Shown here: in pieces, positions 1 to 8,127 of the stretch
How positions within the stretch are numbered: position 1 is the stretch's first letter
How the letters are laid out: each line of letters starts with the position of its first letter
Assembly (NCBI GenBank): GCA_041751875.1
Contig: JBGSIC010000013.1
Location: 248,001 to 312,000, forward strand
From: JBGSIC01 sp041751875
GTDB taxonomy: Bacteria; Bdellovibrionota; FAC87; UBA2466; JACKAF01
Direction of reading: 5' to 3'
DNA: 64,000 bases
Notes under the pieces: model-generated
Told to the model about the DNA's origin: nothing
Databases searched by the model: none
What the model saw: only the letters and a program-made list of their open reading frames with translations
Program-made: the position numbers and the translations under genes

Positions 1-3000
1 TCCAGTAAATTAGCGACATCGACAGTCTCCGCGTCTGGATGTCTCTGGCGCTGCTGAATATTAAGAACCTCCGCAATTGCACTCAGTGCGGAGAGGTGCA
101 ACTCAATCGCCGCAGACTTTCCACTTTGCACTTTGGTGCCATCCCAAACCTTCCAACCAAAATCAGCCGAACTCAGCTTTTTCAGCAGGGCCGTTCGCTC
201 CGGGCCCGGTTTCAAATGCTTCGCCATTGCTAGAGTTTTCCCTTTTAGACCATCTCGCTCATAATGAGGAGGACCTCCGAAGGCTGGAAACTTCCGCGTG
301 AAGACACCGCCGGTTGTAGCGTAGAGAGACTTGTATTTCGCCACTTCGTCACTGCTCAAACTTTGAGAAGCCTTTGGCGGAGCTAAAAGAGCATCAAGAA
401 GCGTGCGAACCGAGTCGGGCTCATGAATACTCTCCACAGTGCTTGGGCTTATCAGCCCTTCTTGCTCGGCTAAGAAGGCAATAGCATGCAACGCACGGTA
501 GAATCTTGCGTAGCCACCCACTCGATTAGAGCCAAGCACTACAAAACGCATTCGATCTTGATCCGTATAACGGCGATAAACGCAGTGCAATCCATCCCCC
601 TGCTGCCAACCCCAAAGCGCACTGCTACTCATCAACTCGATGAGACTATTTTTATGTGGAGAAGCCGGTAACTTTTGTGCCAATTTTATGCATAAACCTT
701 TCGCATTTTTTTCATACTCCTCATCACGAATCTGAAGTGTCTCACCACGTTCGGCCACCATCTTTCGCATTTGGATAACAGTTCCTTTTTCCGGATCGAG
801 AAAAAGCTTTAAGGCGTTTACATCGGTAATACGCCCCCGCATTCCTGGCAAAAGGGTCTCAAAAAACGCCTCAACCACATCGGGATTCATCATCTGCGTA
901 AGATCTAGCTGCCTTCCTTGTGGCGTCATTTGGTAAAGCGCCATCAGCGCATGCAATGCGCGAAAACTAAGACGACAAGCTACGATGTCACCCTTTTGCA
1001 TGTGGCTTCCCTGGTCCCGTGACCAGTTCCATTCAGAGTTCTGTTCAAATTCTGATCTCAGACCTTCCAGTTCCTCGGTGATTTCCGGAAACACGTTCTT
1101 CATTCGGTCAGTAAGAGCCAGGATGAAGTTCTTGGGCCCCCAATTTGTCGAATAACCCAGGTTCAAACCGTAAAACCCTGCCTCCGTTCGCAGCAAGGGC
1201 ACAAGCTCCGTATGAAATCTTTGAAGACTAAAGAAAGGAAAGCGATCCGGGAAATCCAGCTCTTCGGGAAAAAAGGAACCCCTTCGCGCGCGAAACTGGG
1301 CCGGAGTGAGTGACTCAGAATTTACTAGAATATAATAGTTGCTAGCGGGGCCCCCCGAAGGTGCGGGGGCATCTACCAACACCTGATCAATCCCTTCTAT
1401 CAACCAAAGGGAGCCCTTGGTGTAGTCGATGAGCCGCTTCGACGGGCCCGGACGAAAAAGACGGCCCGCCCCCTGAAAATAGCGGCGAAAACCAGCCATT
1501 GTATTGCTGTAGTCACGAACGAGCACCATGAGGTTAAGATCGGGAATGTCGATCGCCTCACCGAGCATATCCACGTAAAGAAAATATTTGTGTTGTTTTT
1601 TCTGACGGTGGTAAGGGGCGCGATCGCGTATCCAATCCAAACTTCCTTTTTCAGTTTCCTCGCCTGAGTGAAAGGGACGTACTTCCGCGTCTAGCAATTC
1701 CGACAACACTGGCGCGTAGGCATTGGCATGCGCGATGGAGGGAAAACAAATAGCGCCGCGATCCGAAAGATTTTCCCGCCTCCCGTTGATAATGCGCTTT
1801 GCAATGTCGCGCGCTAAATCATAATCGACCTTCACTACACGAGTTTGCGAGCCGTCCTGATGGCGAAATGCATCGGAAAGCCGTTTCCAAACGCGCTCCC
1901 CACTCACCTCAGTGACAATTTCAATGCTTTGCAAAGGAGGAAGGTAGCCCTCTTGCACGCCCCGCACATACTGCGCCCTGGCAAGCTCCGGCAAGTTCTT
2001 GCCCTGAGCGAGAATTCTTAGCTCTTCGCCGTTGAGAAAGGGGCCATAGACCTGCCCGTTCAAGTAGTCCCCAACGATAGACTGGTCCCGGTGCCAGAGC
2101 GTTCCCGACAAAAGTAATTCTCTTAAACGAAGGCCAAGCTGATTCTGAGAAATGACTTTTGCCAAACTACTATTGATGGCTTCGAACTGCCCGCCCAACC
2201 GGCCAACGTGATGCGCTTCATCTTGGATAAGAAACCAGGGTTGGGAGGGATCTTCCAAGAGCTTTTGGTGGAGTAAATCGGCGTGAGAAAAGTAACTGCT
2301 TCGGGTGACAAACACGGCCCGCGTCTGCTCGGTCATTTTTCTACCCAGAGCATTGGAATAATACCGTGCTATTTCATGCTGCTTTAGCCCTAGACGACTC
2401 GTAAAAGATTTCTCCGCCTGCGACAGTGCGTAGCGATTCTCCACCACAAACAAAAACTTCGGGGGCTTCTGCCAAAGCGGATCATGCGCTTGTTTAAGAA
2501 AAAGGGAAAGATGCTGCACATAGGCTGCTGCCACGTCGGTTTTTCCAAAACCCATTGAAGCCGAAAGCCCCCGACGATAGCCGTTGTTCGAATACTCCAT
2601 TTGAATCAGGCTGGAAACCGCCATGACCTGCGGCTGAGAAAGCACGTTGGGGCGTGAACGATTCCAGGTCGCCGGGCGACGATGTGGATGAAAATAGTCA
2701 TCCGCCCGAAAAAGAGATCGAATGAGACCTCGTACACGCTTTAAATTTTTCTTGGCTAGAGTGTGACTAATTACTAGCTGGCCCTCAATGGTTCCATCTT
2801 CCCGCACCTGAACGTCGGGCATTCCAATGGAAGGATAAGATTTCTGCGCCTGGCTGGAAAATGCGATCTGGTAGCGTCCCACCGGACTTTCCATTTCCAA
2901 ACCCTTTTTAGTTATTCTGAAGCTACGAATAAATCCGACGCGCTCTCCCTCCTGGAGAACCGGGTAGAGAGCAAGATTGATAACGGGATACCAAGGATCC

Positions 3001-3158
3001 GAATCCGAAATCTTTCGCGTGCTTTTAGTCAAAAGCTGGTTGATACACTCCGCGCGCGAAGAGATCGTAGCGCCCTCGGTGCCGATGGCAAAAAAGCCCG
3101 CGCAGAACAGCGCAAAAATCTGGCTCAGCGACAGGCGATGAAGAAGACTTACTCTCAT
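1..3158 (-). CDS. Exported SF2 DEAH-box helicase-like protein (partial, C-terminus off the window)
   Basis: The minus strand reads open from an ATG at 3158 to the left edge, about 1052 codons without a stop. Superfamily 2 ATPase motifs appear in order: Walker A SMGFGKTDVA (about 201-210), motif II IQDEAHHVG (about 311-319), motif III LLSGT (about 349-353), a motif V-like segment DMLGEAIDIPDL (about 530-541), and motif VI FQGAGRLFRPG (about 561-571). The N-terminus (MRVSLLHR, then a hydrophobic run to about residue 26, then TEGA) looks like a Sec signal peptide, which is very unusual for a helicase. An in-frame stop lies upstream of this ATG, so the signal is not an artefact of a long start. 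The 450 residues after motif VI match nothing I recognise. The helicase call is firm; substrate and location are unknown. Divergent from the next gene. Confidence 0.85.
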   Translation of the reverse strand, partial: MRVSLLHRLSLSQIFALFCAGFFAIGTEGATISSRAECINQLLTKSTRKISDSDPWYPVINLALYPVLQEGERVGFIRSFRITKKGLEMESPVGRYQIAFSSQAQKSYPSIGMPDVQVREDGTIEGQLVISHTLAKKNLKRVRGLIRSLFRADDYFHPHRRPATWNRSRPNVLSQPQVMAVSSLIQMEYSNNGYRRGLSASMGFGKTDVAAAYVQHLSLFLKQAHDPLWQKPPKFLFVVENRYALSQAEKSFTSRLGLKQHEIARYYSNALGRKMTEQTRAVFVTRSSYFSHADLLHQKLLEDPSQPWFLIQDEAHHVGRLGGQFEAINSSLAKVISQNQLGLRLRELLLSGTLWHRDQSIVGDYLNGQVYGPFLNGEELRILAQGKNLPELARAQYVRGVQEGYLPPLQSIEIVTEVSGERVWKRLSDAFRHQDGSQTRVVKVDYDLARDIAKRIINGRRENLSDRGAICFPSIAHANAYAPVLSELLDAEVRPFHSGEETEKGSLDWIRDRAPYHRQKKQHKYFLYVDMLGEAIDIPDLNLMVLVRDYSNTMAGFRRYFQGAGRLFRPGPSKRLIDYTKGSLWLIEGIDQVLVDAPAPSGGPASNYYILVNSESLTPAQFRARRGSFFPEELDFPDRFPFFSLQRFHTELVPLLRTEAGFYGLNLGYSTNWGPKNFILALTDRMKNVFPEITEELEGLRSEFEQNSEWNWSRDQGSHMQKGDIVACRLSFRALHALMALYQMTPQGRQLDLTQMMNPDVVEAFFETLLPGMRGRITDVNALKLFLDPEKGTVIQMRKMVAERGETLQIRDEEYEKNAKGLCIKLAQKLPASPHKNSLIELMSSSALWGWQQGDGLHCVYRRYTDQDRMRFVVLGSNRVGGYARFYRALHAIAFLAEQEGLISPSTVESIHEPDSVRTLLDALLAPPKASQSLSSDEVAKYKSLYATTGGVFTRKFPAFGGPPHYERDGLKGKTLAMAKHLKPGPERTALLKKLSSADFGWKVWDGTKVQSGKSAAIELHLSALSAIAEVLNIQQRQRHPDAETVDVANLL

Positions 3159-3316
3159 GAAATGTTTAAATTCTTCGGTTAAATTGAAGGGCGGAATATA
3201 GCACACCTCATAACGCAACGTCCCAGATTTTAAGCCATTGATTTAATTACATATTTTGGAGTTTTCCAGAAAAAAGAGGGGCCTTTTTTAGGAAAATGGG
3301 CTATACGAAGGTCCCG

Positions 3317-4405
3317 ATGCGCTTACTCCCTCTATTAATAGCTCTGCTTGCGGCAGCCCCAGCCTGGGGATTTTATGTGCTTACCTATGACTTGCGTCCG
3401 CACGCCGGCGAACGCTACAGCGCCGTGGTAATTCTGCCTGACCACTTTGCCCAATACTTCGGACCGCAAGATGGTCTTCAAGACCTGATGGCCCAGGGCT
3501 ATTTTCCGAACGATCATCCGGGTCTCACCGCTTACATAGGATTAGTGGGCGAATTTTATCTGCAATCGATTTTGAACGAACCCAGAGCCTACGGGGGAGC
3601 TGACATCGCCAGGAAAATTGTAGAAAGCTATCGCACGCATGAACCGGTGGTCGACCCGCTGTCTGCGTACATCATTATTACGGAAAGAAATCAGATCACC
3701 CGCCCCATCGCACATGTGCGTGTGACACCGCGAGGGCAAGATGGCTTACTCTCTGCCGAGCGCCACTTCGTGGGCCGGGGTCTAGACTCCCCGCTACCGA
3801 AGCCTGATCTCACTTGGAAGATGGTTTCGTATCCTCAGTGGAATGGAGAGCCTAACCGCTCCGATTTTTTTAAAATTGGTGGTGAGGTTCCGCGTGTCAC
3901 CTTCTATGCGCCTGAGGGCGATGTGGTGGAGCTAAAAAATTATCGCATGGATCCTAAGTCGTTTCGAAAGTTCATCGTCTACCTTCGCAATATTGGGCAA
4001 CGCCACCGCGCTTACTATTATGGAAGTCGCAACCTCTGGAAAAGTGAGGAAACGAGTGAAATTGCCTCAAACCGGGGCATTTTCGTAAACCGATTGGATA
4101 TTGAAGCGTGGGGCCCGTTCTTTAGGCGCTTGTATGAAAAAAACTTAGGCTTTCGCGTGGTCAAGACAATCAACAACGAACATACCTTTGGGCAAGATCT
4201 CCATTTTTTAACGGGGTCCATTCCCACTTTTGAAAGTAACCAAGATCACCAATGGGACACCGGACCGGATGCTACCCAATGGCTGGTCCATCGTCCGGAT
4301 TTGGTAACTCCCATTCGAAAGGGAGAATGCACACTCCCTTTGCTCATCAGAAACTTGCGCTCCACCGGACTTAGCCCCGAAAAGGAAGAGAAACATGCGT
4401 CCTAA
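3317..4405 (+). CDS. Exported protein of unknown function
   Basis: A 362-residue protein with a clear signal peptide (MRLLPLLIALLAAAPAWG). I chose the ATG at 3317 because GAAGG lies five bases upstream; an ATG at 3296 would add seven residues. The mature protein has no motif I recognise. Residues about 95-150 (ITERNQITRPIAHVRV and around) alternate strands and helices in a way faintly like a GNAT fold, too weak to call. Its stop overlaps the start of the following TetR gene by 11 bp, so the two are probably co-transcribed and the regulator may control it. Confidence 0.7.
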   Translation: MRLLPLLIALLAAAPAWGFYVLTYDLRPHAGERYSAVVILPDHFAQYFGPQDGLQDLMAQGYFPNDHPGLTAYIGLVGEFYLQSILNEPRAYGGADIARKIVESYRTHEPVVDPLSAYIIITERNQITRPIAHVRVTPRGQDGLLSAERHFVGRGLDSPLPKPDLTWKMVSYPQWNGEPNRSDFFKIGGEVPRVTFYAPEGDVVELKNYRMDPKSFRKFIVYLRNIGQRHRAYYYGSRNLWKSEETSEIASNRGIFVNRLDIEAWGPFFRRLYEKNLGFRVVKTINNEHTFGQDLHFLTGSIPTFESNQDHQWDTGPDATQWLVHRPDLVTPIRKGECTLPLLIRNLRSTGLSPEKEEKHAS

Positions 4406-5066
4406 GAAAAAGAAAACTGAGCTCCCTGTAGCAAGCCCACTCATTTTTGCTCGCATCGATAGCACACGTCTTACAAAGGGCGAAAAGCGTAAACAGCTTA
4501 TCCTGGATGCCATGATTGATGCGATTGCTAAGAAGGGGCTCGATGAAACGAGTTTCGACACGATCGGCAAAACAACCAAAATGCTGCGCACCCATGTGTC
4601 GTATTACTTCAGCAACCGTGAAGAAATGATCCGCAGTACGTTTGAATACACTATTCAATCTTTGCAGCGGGTCACTGTGGCTTATATCGAAGGCGCAAAA
4701 AACGATAAGCAGCGTTTTCAACGCACAATTGAAGCGCCTTTCGTGTGGCTGAAGAAATACCCCAAGTTTGGGCCTGTTATAGCGCTCATGTATTACTACT
4801 GTGCGCACAAAGCTTCGTTCAAACCCCTCCAAGATATGCTTCGCCAAATGGGAGAAAAGCGCCATGTCGGTTGTCTCGAACCCTGGGTGCAGGCAAAAAA
4901 GATCACGCGCGCTCAAGCGGTGGCCTTGGCTCGACTCATCCAGACCATTCAGACAGGCTACCTAGTTCAGTATTTTAACAGTCACTATCCTCACAGCATT
5001 GACCAGCTGAAGAACATGACGGTCGCCACGGCATTTAAGCTTCTCGACTCCGAATCAAAACGCTAA
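4395..5066 (+). CDS. TetR/AcrR family transcriptional regulator
   Basis: A 223-residue protein. Residues about 30-80 (KRKQLILDAMIDAIAKKG, then TTKMLRTHVSYYFSNREEM) form the typical TetR helix-turn-helix, ending in the YYF(S/G)N(R/K) signature. The C-terminal helical region would be the ligand and dimer domain. A basic extension (MRPKKKKT) precedes the HTH. It overlaps the upstream exported-protein gene by 11 bp and meets the next, convergent gene with a 4-bp overlap. The target is unknown; the operon partner is the obvious candidate. Confidence 0.85.
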   Translation: MRPKKKKTELPVASPLIFARIDSTRLTKGEKRKQLILDAMIDAIAKKGLDETSFDTIGKTTKMLRTHVSYYFSNREEMIRSTFEYTIQSLQRVTVAYIEGAKNDKQRFQRTIEAPFVWLKKYPKFGPVIALMYYYCAHKASFKPLQDMLRQMGEKRHVGCLEPWVQAKKITRAQAVALARLIQTIQTGYLVQYFNSHYPHSIDQLKNMTVATAFKLLDSESKR

Positions 5067-5881
5067 GGACGGCTAGCGCGACGATCGCGCGTTTTGGCCA
5101 GCTCGGAAAAATCAGGGAAGTTTTCATACCAAGTATCGAAACTGTTTACCGCTTTCGACAAGCGCTCTTCATGGGCAAATAAATCCAACATGTACTCATT
5201 GAGTTCCGTCGCATCTAGGGTGTTACTCCCTATCAAGGGACGAGGAATCCAAAAGGCTCGTACATGTTTGAGTGGAATCGGTTCGTAGAAATAAAATACG
5301 AGGCGGTTAAGTAAGTTGTCCGCCTTCGCCCTTTCCATGGACTCCACAAACGAGGAAAGTGGGTATCCCGCTTTTCCTTCCGCGAGAGTCACGCCCGCCA
5401 TCGTACGCATCTTAAACGCATACCCATCCAAAAGACTTACCGGAAACAGCAGCATCATCTTCCATTGGTAGTCGGACACGACCACGTTCTCACCACTCAC
5501 TCTGTGGCTACGAGAAATAAATGTCTTGAAGTGCTCTCTTCCACGGCGCATCTGGAACGTGCCCAACGGCAGCATGGGAATTGGAGAACCGAAAGCATGG
5601 GGAGGAGCGGCTCTCTCCAGAAAAATCGGGCTATGACTTAGAGGTCGCAAAGACCTTCCCGGAAGAATTTTCCAGTACTCCTCTGGATTGACTTCAAACA
5701 TGAGTAAATCAATTCCAAAGTGTCGCACCACCTGTGCCGCAGTAGTGAAATGCGGTGCCGCACTTTTCTCCAGCTTCTCTTTGCATATTTTATCGCGGTC
5801 TTTGGACGTTTCCCCTAGCGCACTCGTGCACGCGAGAATGAGAGTAAGCAAAATGTGTAGGCCTGATTTCAAGCCGCGCAA
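5063..5881 (-). CDS. Exported protein of unknown function
   Basis: A 272-residue protein on the minus strand with an N-terminal signal (GLHILLTLILACTSALGE). The cysteine after LILA could be a weak lipobox, so either a soluble exported protein or a lipoprotein is possible. The annotated start is TTG at 5881; a second TTG three codons downstream is equally plausible. The body resembles no family I know. Its 3' end overlaps the convergent TetR gene by 4 bp. Confidence 0.65.
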   Translation of the reverse strand: MRGLKSGLHILLTLILACTSALGETSKDRDKICKEKLEKSAAPHFTTAAQVVRHFGIDLLMFEVNPEEYWKILPGRSLRPLSHSPIFLERAAPPHAFGSPIPMLPLGTFQMRRGREHFKTFISRSHRVSGENVVVSDYQWKMMLLFPVSLLDGYAFKMRTMAGVTLAEGKAGYPLSSFVESMERAKADNLLNRLVFYFYEPIPLKHVRAFWIPRPLIGSNTLDATELNEYMLDLFAHEERLSKAVNSFDTWYENFPDFSELAKTRDRRASRP

Positions 5882-6206
5882 CTTAACACGCGAGCCAGAA
5901 TTGATTCAACGTTAGAACGCTCCTTATATAATGAGATTACAGAATCCCCCGGTGACCTAACGACGCGATAATAAAGACAGCCTCGTCGCACTGGGTACAC
6001 TCTGGACAGCGCCCAGAATACCAACCACAGCATAAGTAGCTGATATTAATGTGTATTATGACTAGGGCTGTTACTTTCGCATACACTTCCTTTAGGTAAG
6101 ACCCTTGTTTTTATTGAGGATTCAAATGGCCCCAGGCTTGCAAATACATCCTGTATACGCTGGTCACTCCTCGTCGTACGACACCTTCAAAGCGCATCCT
6201 TTATCT
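5882..6206. other. Divergent intergenic region
   Basis: About 325 bp between two divergent exported-protein genes. It must hold promoters for both, but I see no strong -35/-10 pair. AT-rich boxes occur at about 5926-5935 (TTATATAATG, usable leftwards) and 6051-6060 (TGTATTATGA, usable rightwards). An in-frame extension of the lipoprotein ORF to 6105 lacks a signal peptide and is not favoured. Confidence 0.4.
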
Positions 6207-7361
6207 ATGCGGAACTGGTTGCACAAATTTTTTACCGTTAGCTGTGTGAGCTTCATGCTCATTAGCTGCGCGCGCAACCAACAAGCTCGCATTCTTGGAC
6301 CGGTTCAAGAAGGTGACGACATTTTCTTTCCCGATGGAAATAACAATGATTTTGATCCGTTTGATGAAGATGATGATGAGCCCGTCGTAGAAGTGCCGGC
6401 TCCCGAAGCACTCGCCTGCGTGCTGACCATTTCGCCTGCGGTTCCGACGGTCAACCAACCCTACTCGATTTTTTTGACGGTAACGAGCGGTACTCCCACC
6501 AGTTGGTCCATCAACAATCAAACGGCTGCCAATAAAGTTTTAAATCTCGTTGCACCGGCAACGCCTGGTAACCAACTTGCTACGGGTTCCGTATCTGGTG
6601 GGGGGGTAACTACCGCCTGCCCAGTTAAGGTTTATAGTGTGGCGGCTGCTCCGGTCGCCCCCGTGGTCCCCCAATGTACCGTGACCAAAGTAACGACTTT
6701 CACTGAGCCCGGCCAACCTATCGTTTTTACAATCAGTGGTCAGGGTGGAGCGCTTTATTTGAACGATCAACTAGCAAGTTCAGGATCCGTTTCGGTTTTA
6801 CCGCTTTCTTCGGGAGCTTATTTAGCAAGCGGTCAGGTGAGAAATCCTACGGGCACCGCACTTGCCAATTGCGGTATTCTTTTTACGCCGCCTACTTGTG
6901 ATCTTGCTTTAGAAGCAAACTCGAACTCCAGAGGCGTGTCTTTGCGAATGAGTAATTACGGGACAGCTACTCTAGGGACGCTCGATGGAGTTGAGATTGC
7001 CTTATCAGGTAGCAGCAAAGTAATTAACCTTGGTGCCAAATCCGCCGGCGCGTACAGCGCGCTAGCAACTTTTAGACTTCCTTCAAATGATATTGGTTTC
7101 TGCCGACTGGACTACAACGTAGTGCAGGCGCCCACGATTTATACTGTCACTCCGACCACTTTCTGTGGGAGCAGCGGAGCAGCCTACGAAACCACGACTC
7201 CTCCGGTGAATACCCCGTGCGAGTCAAGAACCCAAACTTGGTATCAAAATCACCCGCAAGACCACTCTCCCGCCTGCACGATGATTCGCCAGGTGGCGGG
7301 CGCTAAAGGCACCGGTTACAGAGACTGGTCCTGCACTCCCTACCTCATCACCGCCCAATAG
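6207..7361 (+). CDS. Lipoprotein with acidic Asp/Asn-rich linker, unknown function
   Basis: A 384-residue protein. The start at 6207 gives a proper lipoprotein signal: MRNWLHKFF, a hydrophobic run and lipobox LMLISC. After the cysteine comes a strongly acidic stretch, residues about 35-60, with DGNNNDFDPFDEDDDE, resembling EF-hand-like or thrombospondin-type Ca2+ loops. The rest is low-complexity, Ser/Thr/Pro/Val-rich with repeated Cys (CVLTISP, CPVKVYS, CTVTKVT, CGILFTP), suggesting tandem Ig-like beta domains with disulfides. The C-terminal 60 residues (TPTTFCGSSGAAYE onward) carry several Cys. The TAG stop is formed at the border of the adjacent mobile element. Confidence 0.75.
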   Translation: MRNWLHKFFTVSCVSFMLISCARNQQARILGPVQEGDDIFFPDGNNNDFDPFDEDDDEPVVEVPAPEALACVLTISPAVPTVNQPYSIFLTVTSGTPTSWSINNQTAANKVLNLVAPATPGNQLATGSVSGGGVTTACPVKVYSVAAAPVAPVVPQCTVTKVTTFTEPGQPIVFTISGQGGALYLNDQLASSGSVSVLPLSSGAYLASGQVRNPTGTALANCGILFTPPTCDLALEANSNSRGVSLRMSNYGTATLGTLDGVEIALSGSSKVINLGAKSAGAYSALATFRLPSNDIGFCRLDYNVVQAPTIYTVTPTTFCGSSGAAYETTTPPVNTPCESRTQTWYQNHPQDHSPACTMIRQVAGAKGTGYRDWSCTPYLITAQ

Positions 7362-8127
7362 GTGCCTATCTACTTCCGGGCCCAAAAGGTGCCAGGTAAT
7401 ATATTCTTTTCAGCTCCTCCACTTTCAGCCTTTGCGTGTTGCTTCGCGAGAGAGCAAAGTGATAGCGACGCAATCCACTTCCTATTAGGCACTCCACTTC
7501 TTTCGCGGTGGGCAGGTTTAACCACTTTGTTTTCTCCGAAAGGCTTCTGGGAACGAACATCCACATTCCATCTAAGCTATCGACCACCGCAATATCACTA
7601 TAGCCCCGACCCAATTGAGTGAAAGTACTGTAAGGATATCCCTGAACCAAATCTGACATGCCCGCTCTGACGGGATTTCGAAGCACATATTTATAAACCT
7701 CGGAAATTCCCTCAGCATCCTGCAAGAGAGACCATTTATACCTGCTACCGAACACGTGGTTAGTTCGACCTGCCACCCGCTGAATTCGCCTCGAAATCTC
7801 TGTCTGCAAATGCCGCATGAATTTATCTAGGTTGCCTTGTGGAGTCGAGAGAATGAGATGATAGTGGTTCGACATTAGGACAAAGGCATGAATCTCGGTC
7901 CTGTACTGAAGAGCTGATTCGTTCATCGTCTCACAGAAGATTCTCCAGGTCTTCTCGATTGGAATATAGAACCATTCCCGATTATTAGAGCGATTCATCA
8001 CGTGATAGGGACTATCGGTAGAAATAGTAAGATTCTTTCTCGGCATACACCTAGCTAAGCATCTCACGTGCCAGAAACTGATCTAGAGATACCCGATACC
8101 TTTTGGGCCCGGAAGTAGATAGGCACC
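7361..8127 (-). mobile_element. RAYT-type insertion element with perfect 30-bp terminal inverted repeats
   Basis: A 767-bp element bounded by 7361-7390 and 8098-8127, which are perfect 30-bp inverted repeats beginning GGTGCCTATCTACTTCCGGG. It holds one gene, a Y1 (HUH) transposase. The transposase stop and last eight residues are encoded within the left repeat. Both flanking genes end exactly at the borders: the lipoprotein stop is TA plus the first G of the left repeat, and the MBOAT stop TAA abuts the right repeat. A 150-bp relative with the same repeats lies at 57565-57714. Perfect long terminal repeats are not typical of IS200/IS605 elements; flanking REP-like repeats are typical of RAYTs. 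Confidence 0.85.
7366..8046 (-). CDS. REP-associated tyrosine transposase (Y1_Tnp, IS200-like)
   Basis: A 226-residue protein from the ATG at 8046 (an upstream start at 8067 is possible). It has the HUH motif in LMSNHYHLIL, the conserved N-terminal SPYHVMNRSNNREWF typical of RAYT proteins, VFGSRYKW, and the catalytic-tyrosine helix EVYKYVLRNPVRAG. These proteins nick and rejoin single-stranded DNA through a 5'-phosphotyrosine link. The length is normal and the frame intact, so it may be active. It fills the element bounded by the 30-bp inverted repeats. Confidence 0.92.
   Translation of the reverse strand: MPRKNLTISTDSPYHVMNRSNNREWFYIPIEKTWRIFCETMNESALQYRTEIHAFVLMSNHYHLILSTPQGNLDKFMRHLQTEISRRIQRVAGRTNHVFGSRYKWSLLQDAEGISEVYKYVLRNPVRAGMSDLVQGYPYSTFTQLGRGYSDIAVVDSLDGMWMFVPRSLSEKTKWLNLPTAKEVECLIGSGLRRYHFALSRSNTQRLKVEELKRIYYLAPFGPGSR

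Noticed and set aside
2123..2311. Short minus-strand frame inside the helicase gene
   Set aside because: It is out of frame with the conserved helicase motifs, which run through the same bases.
3317..4405. GNAT assignment for the exported protein
   Set aside because: Only a faint strand/helix resemblance, no acetyl-CoA loop; left as unknown.
7361..8127. Target-site duplication of the RAYT element
   Set aside because: The bases outside the two repeats (…AATA and TTAGA…) do not form a clear direct repeat.
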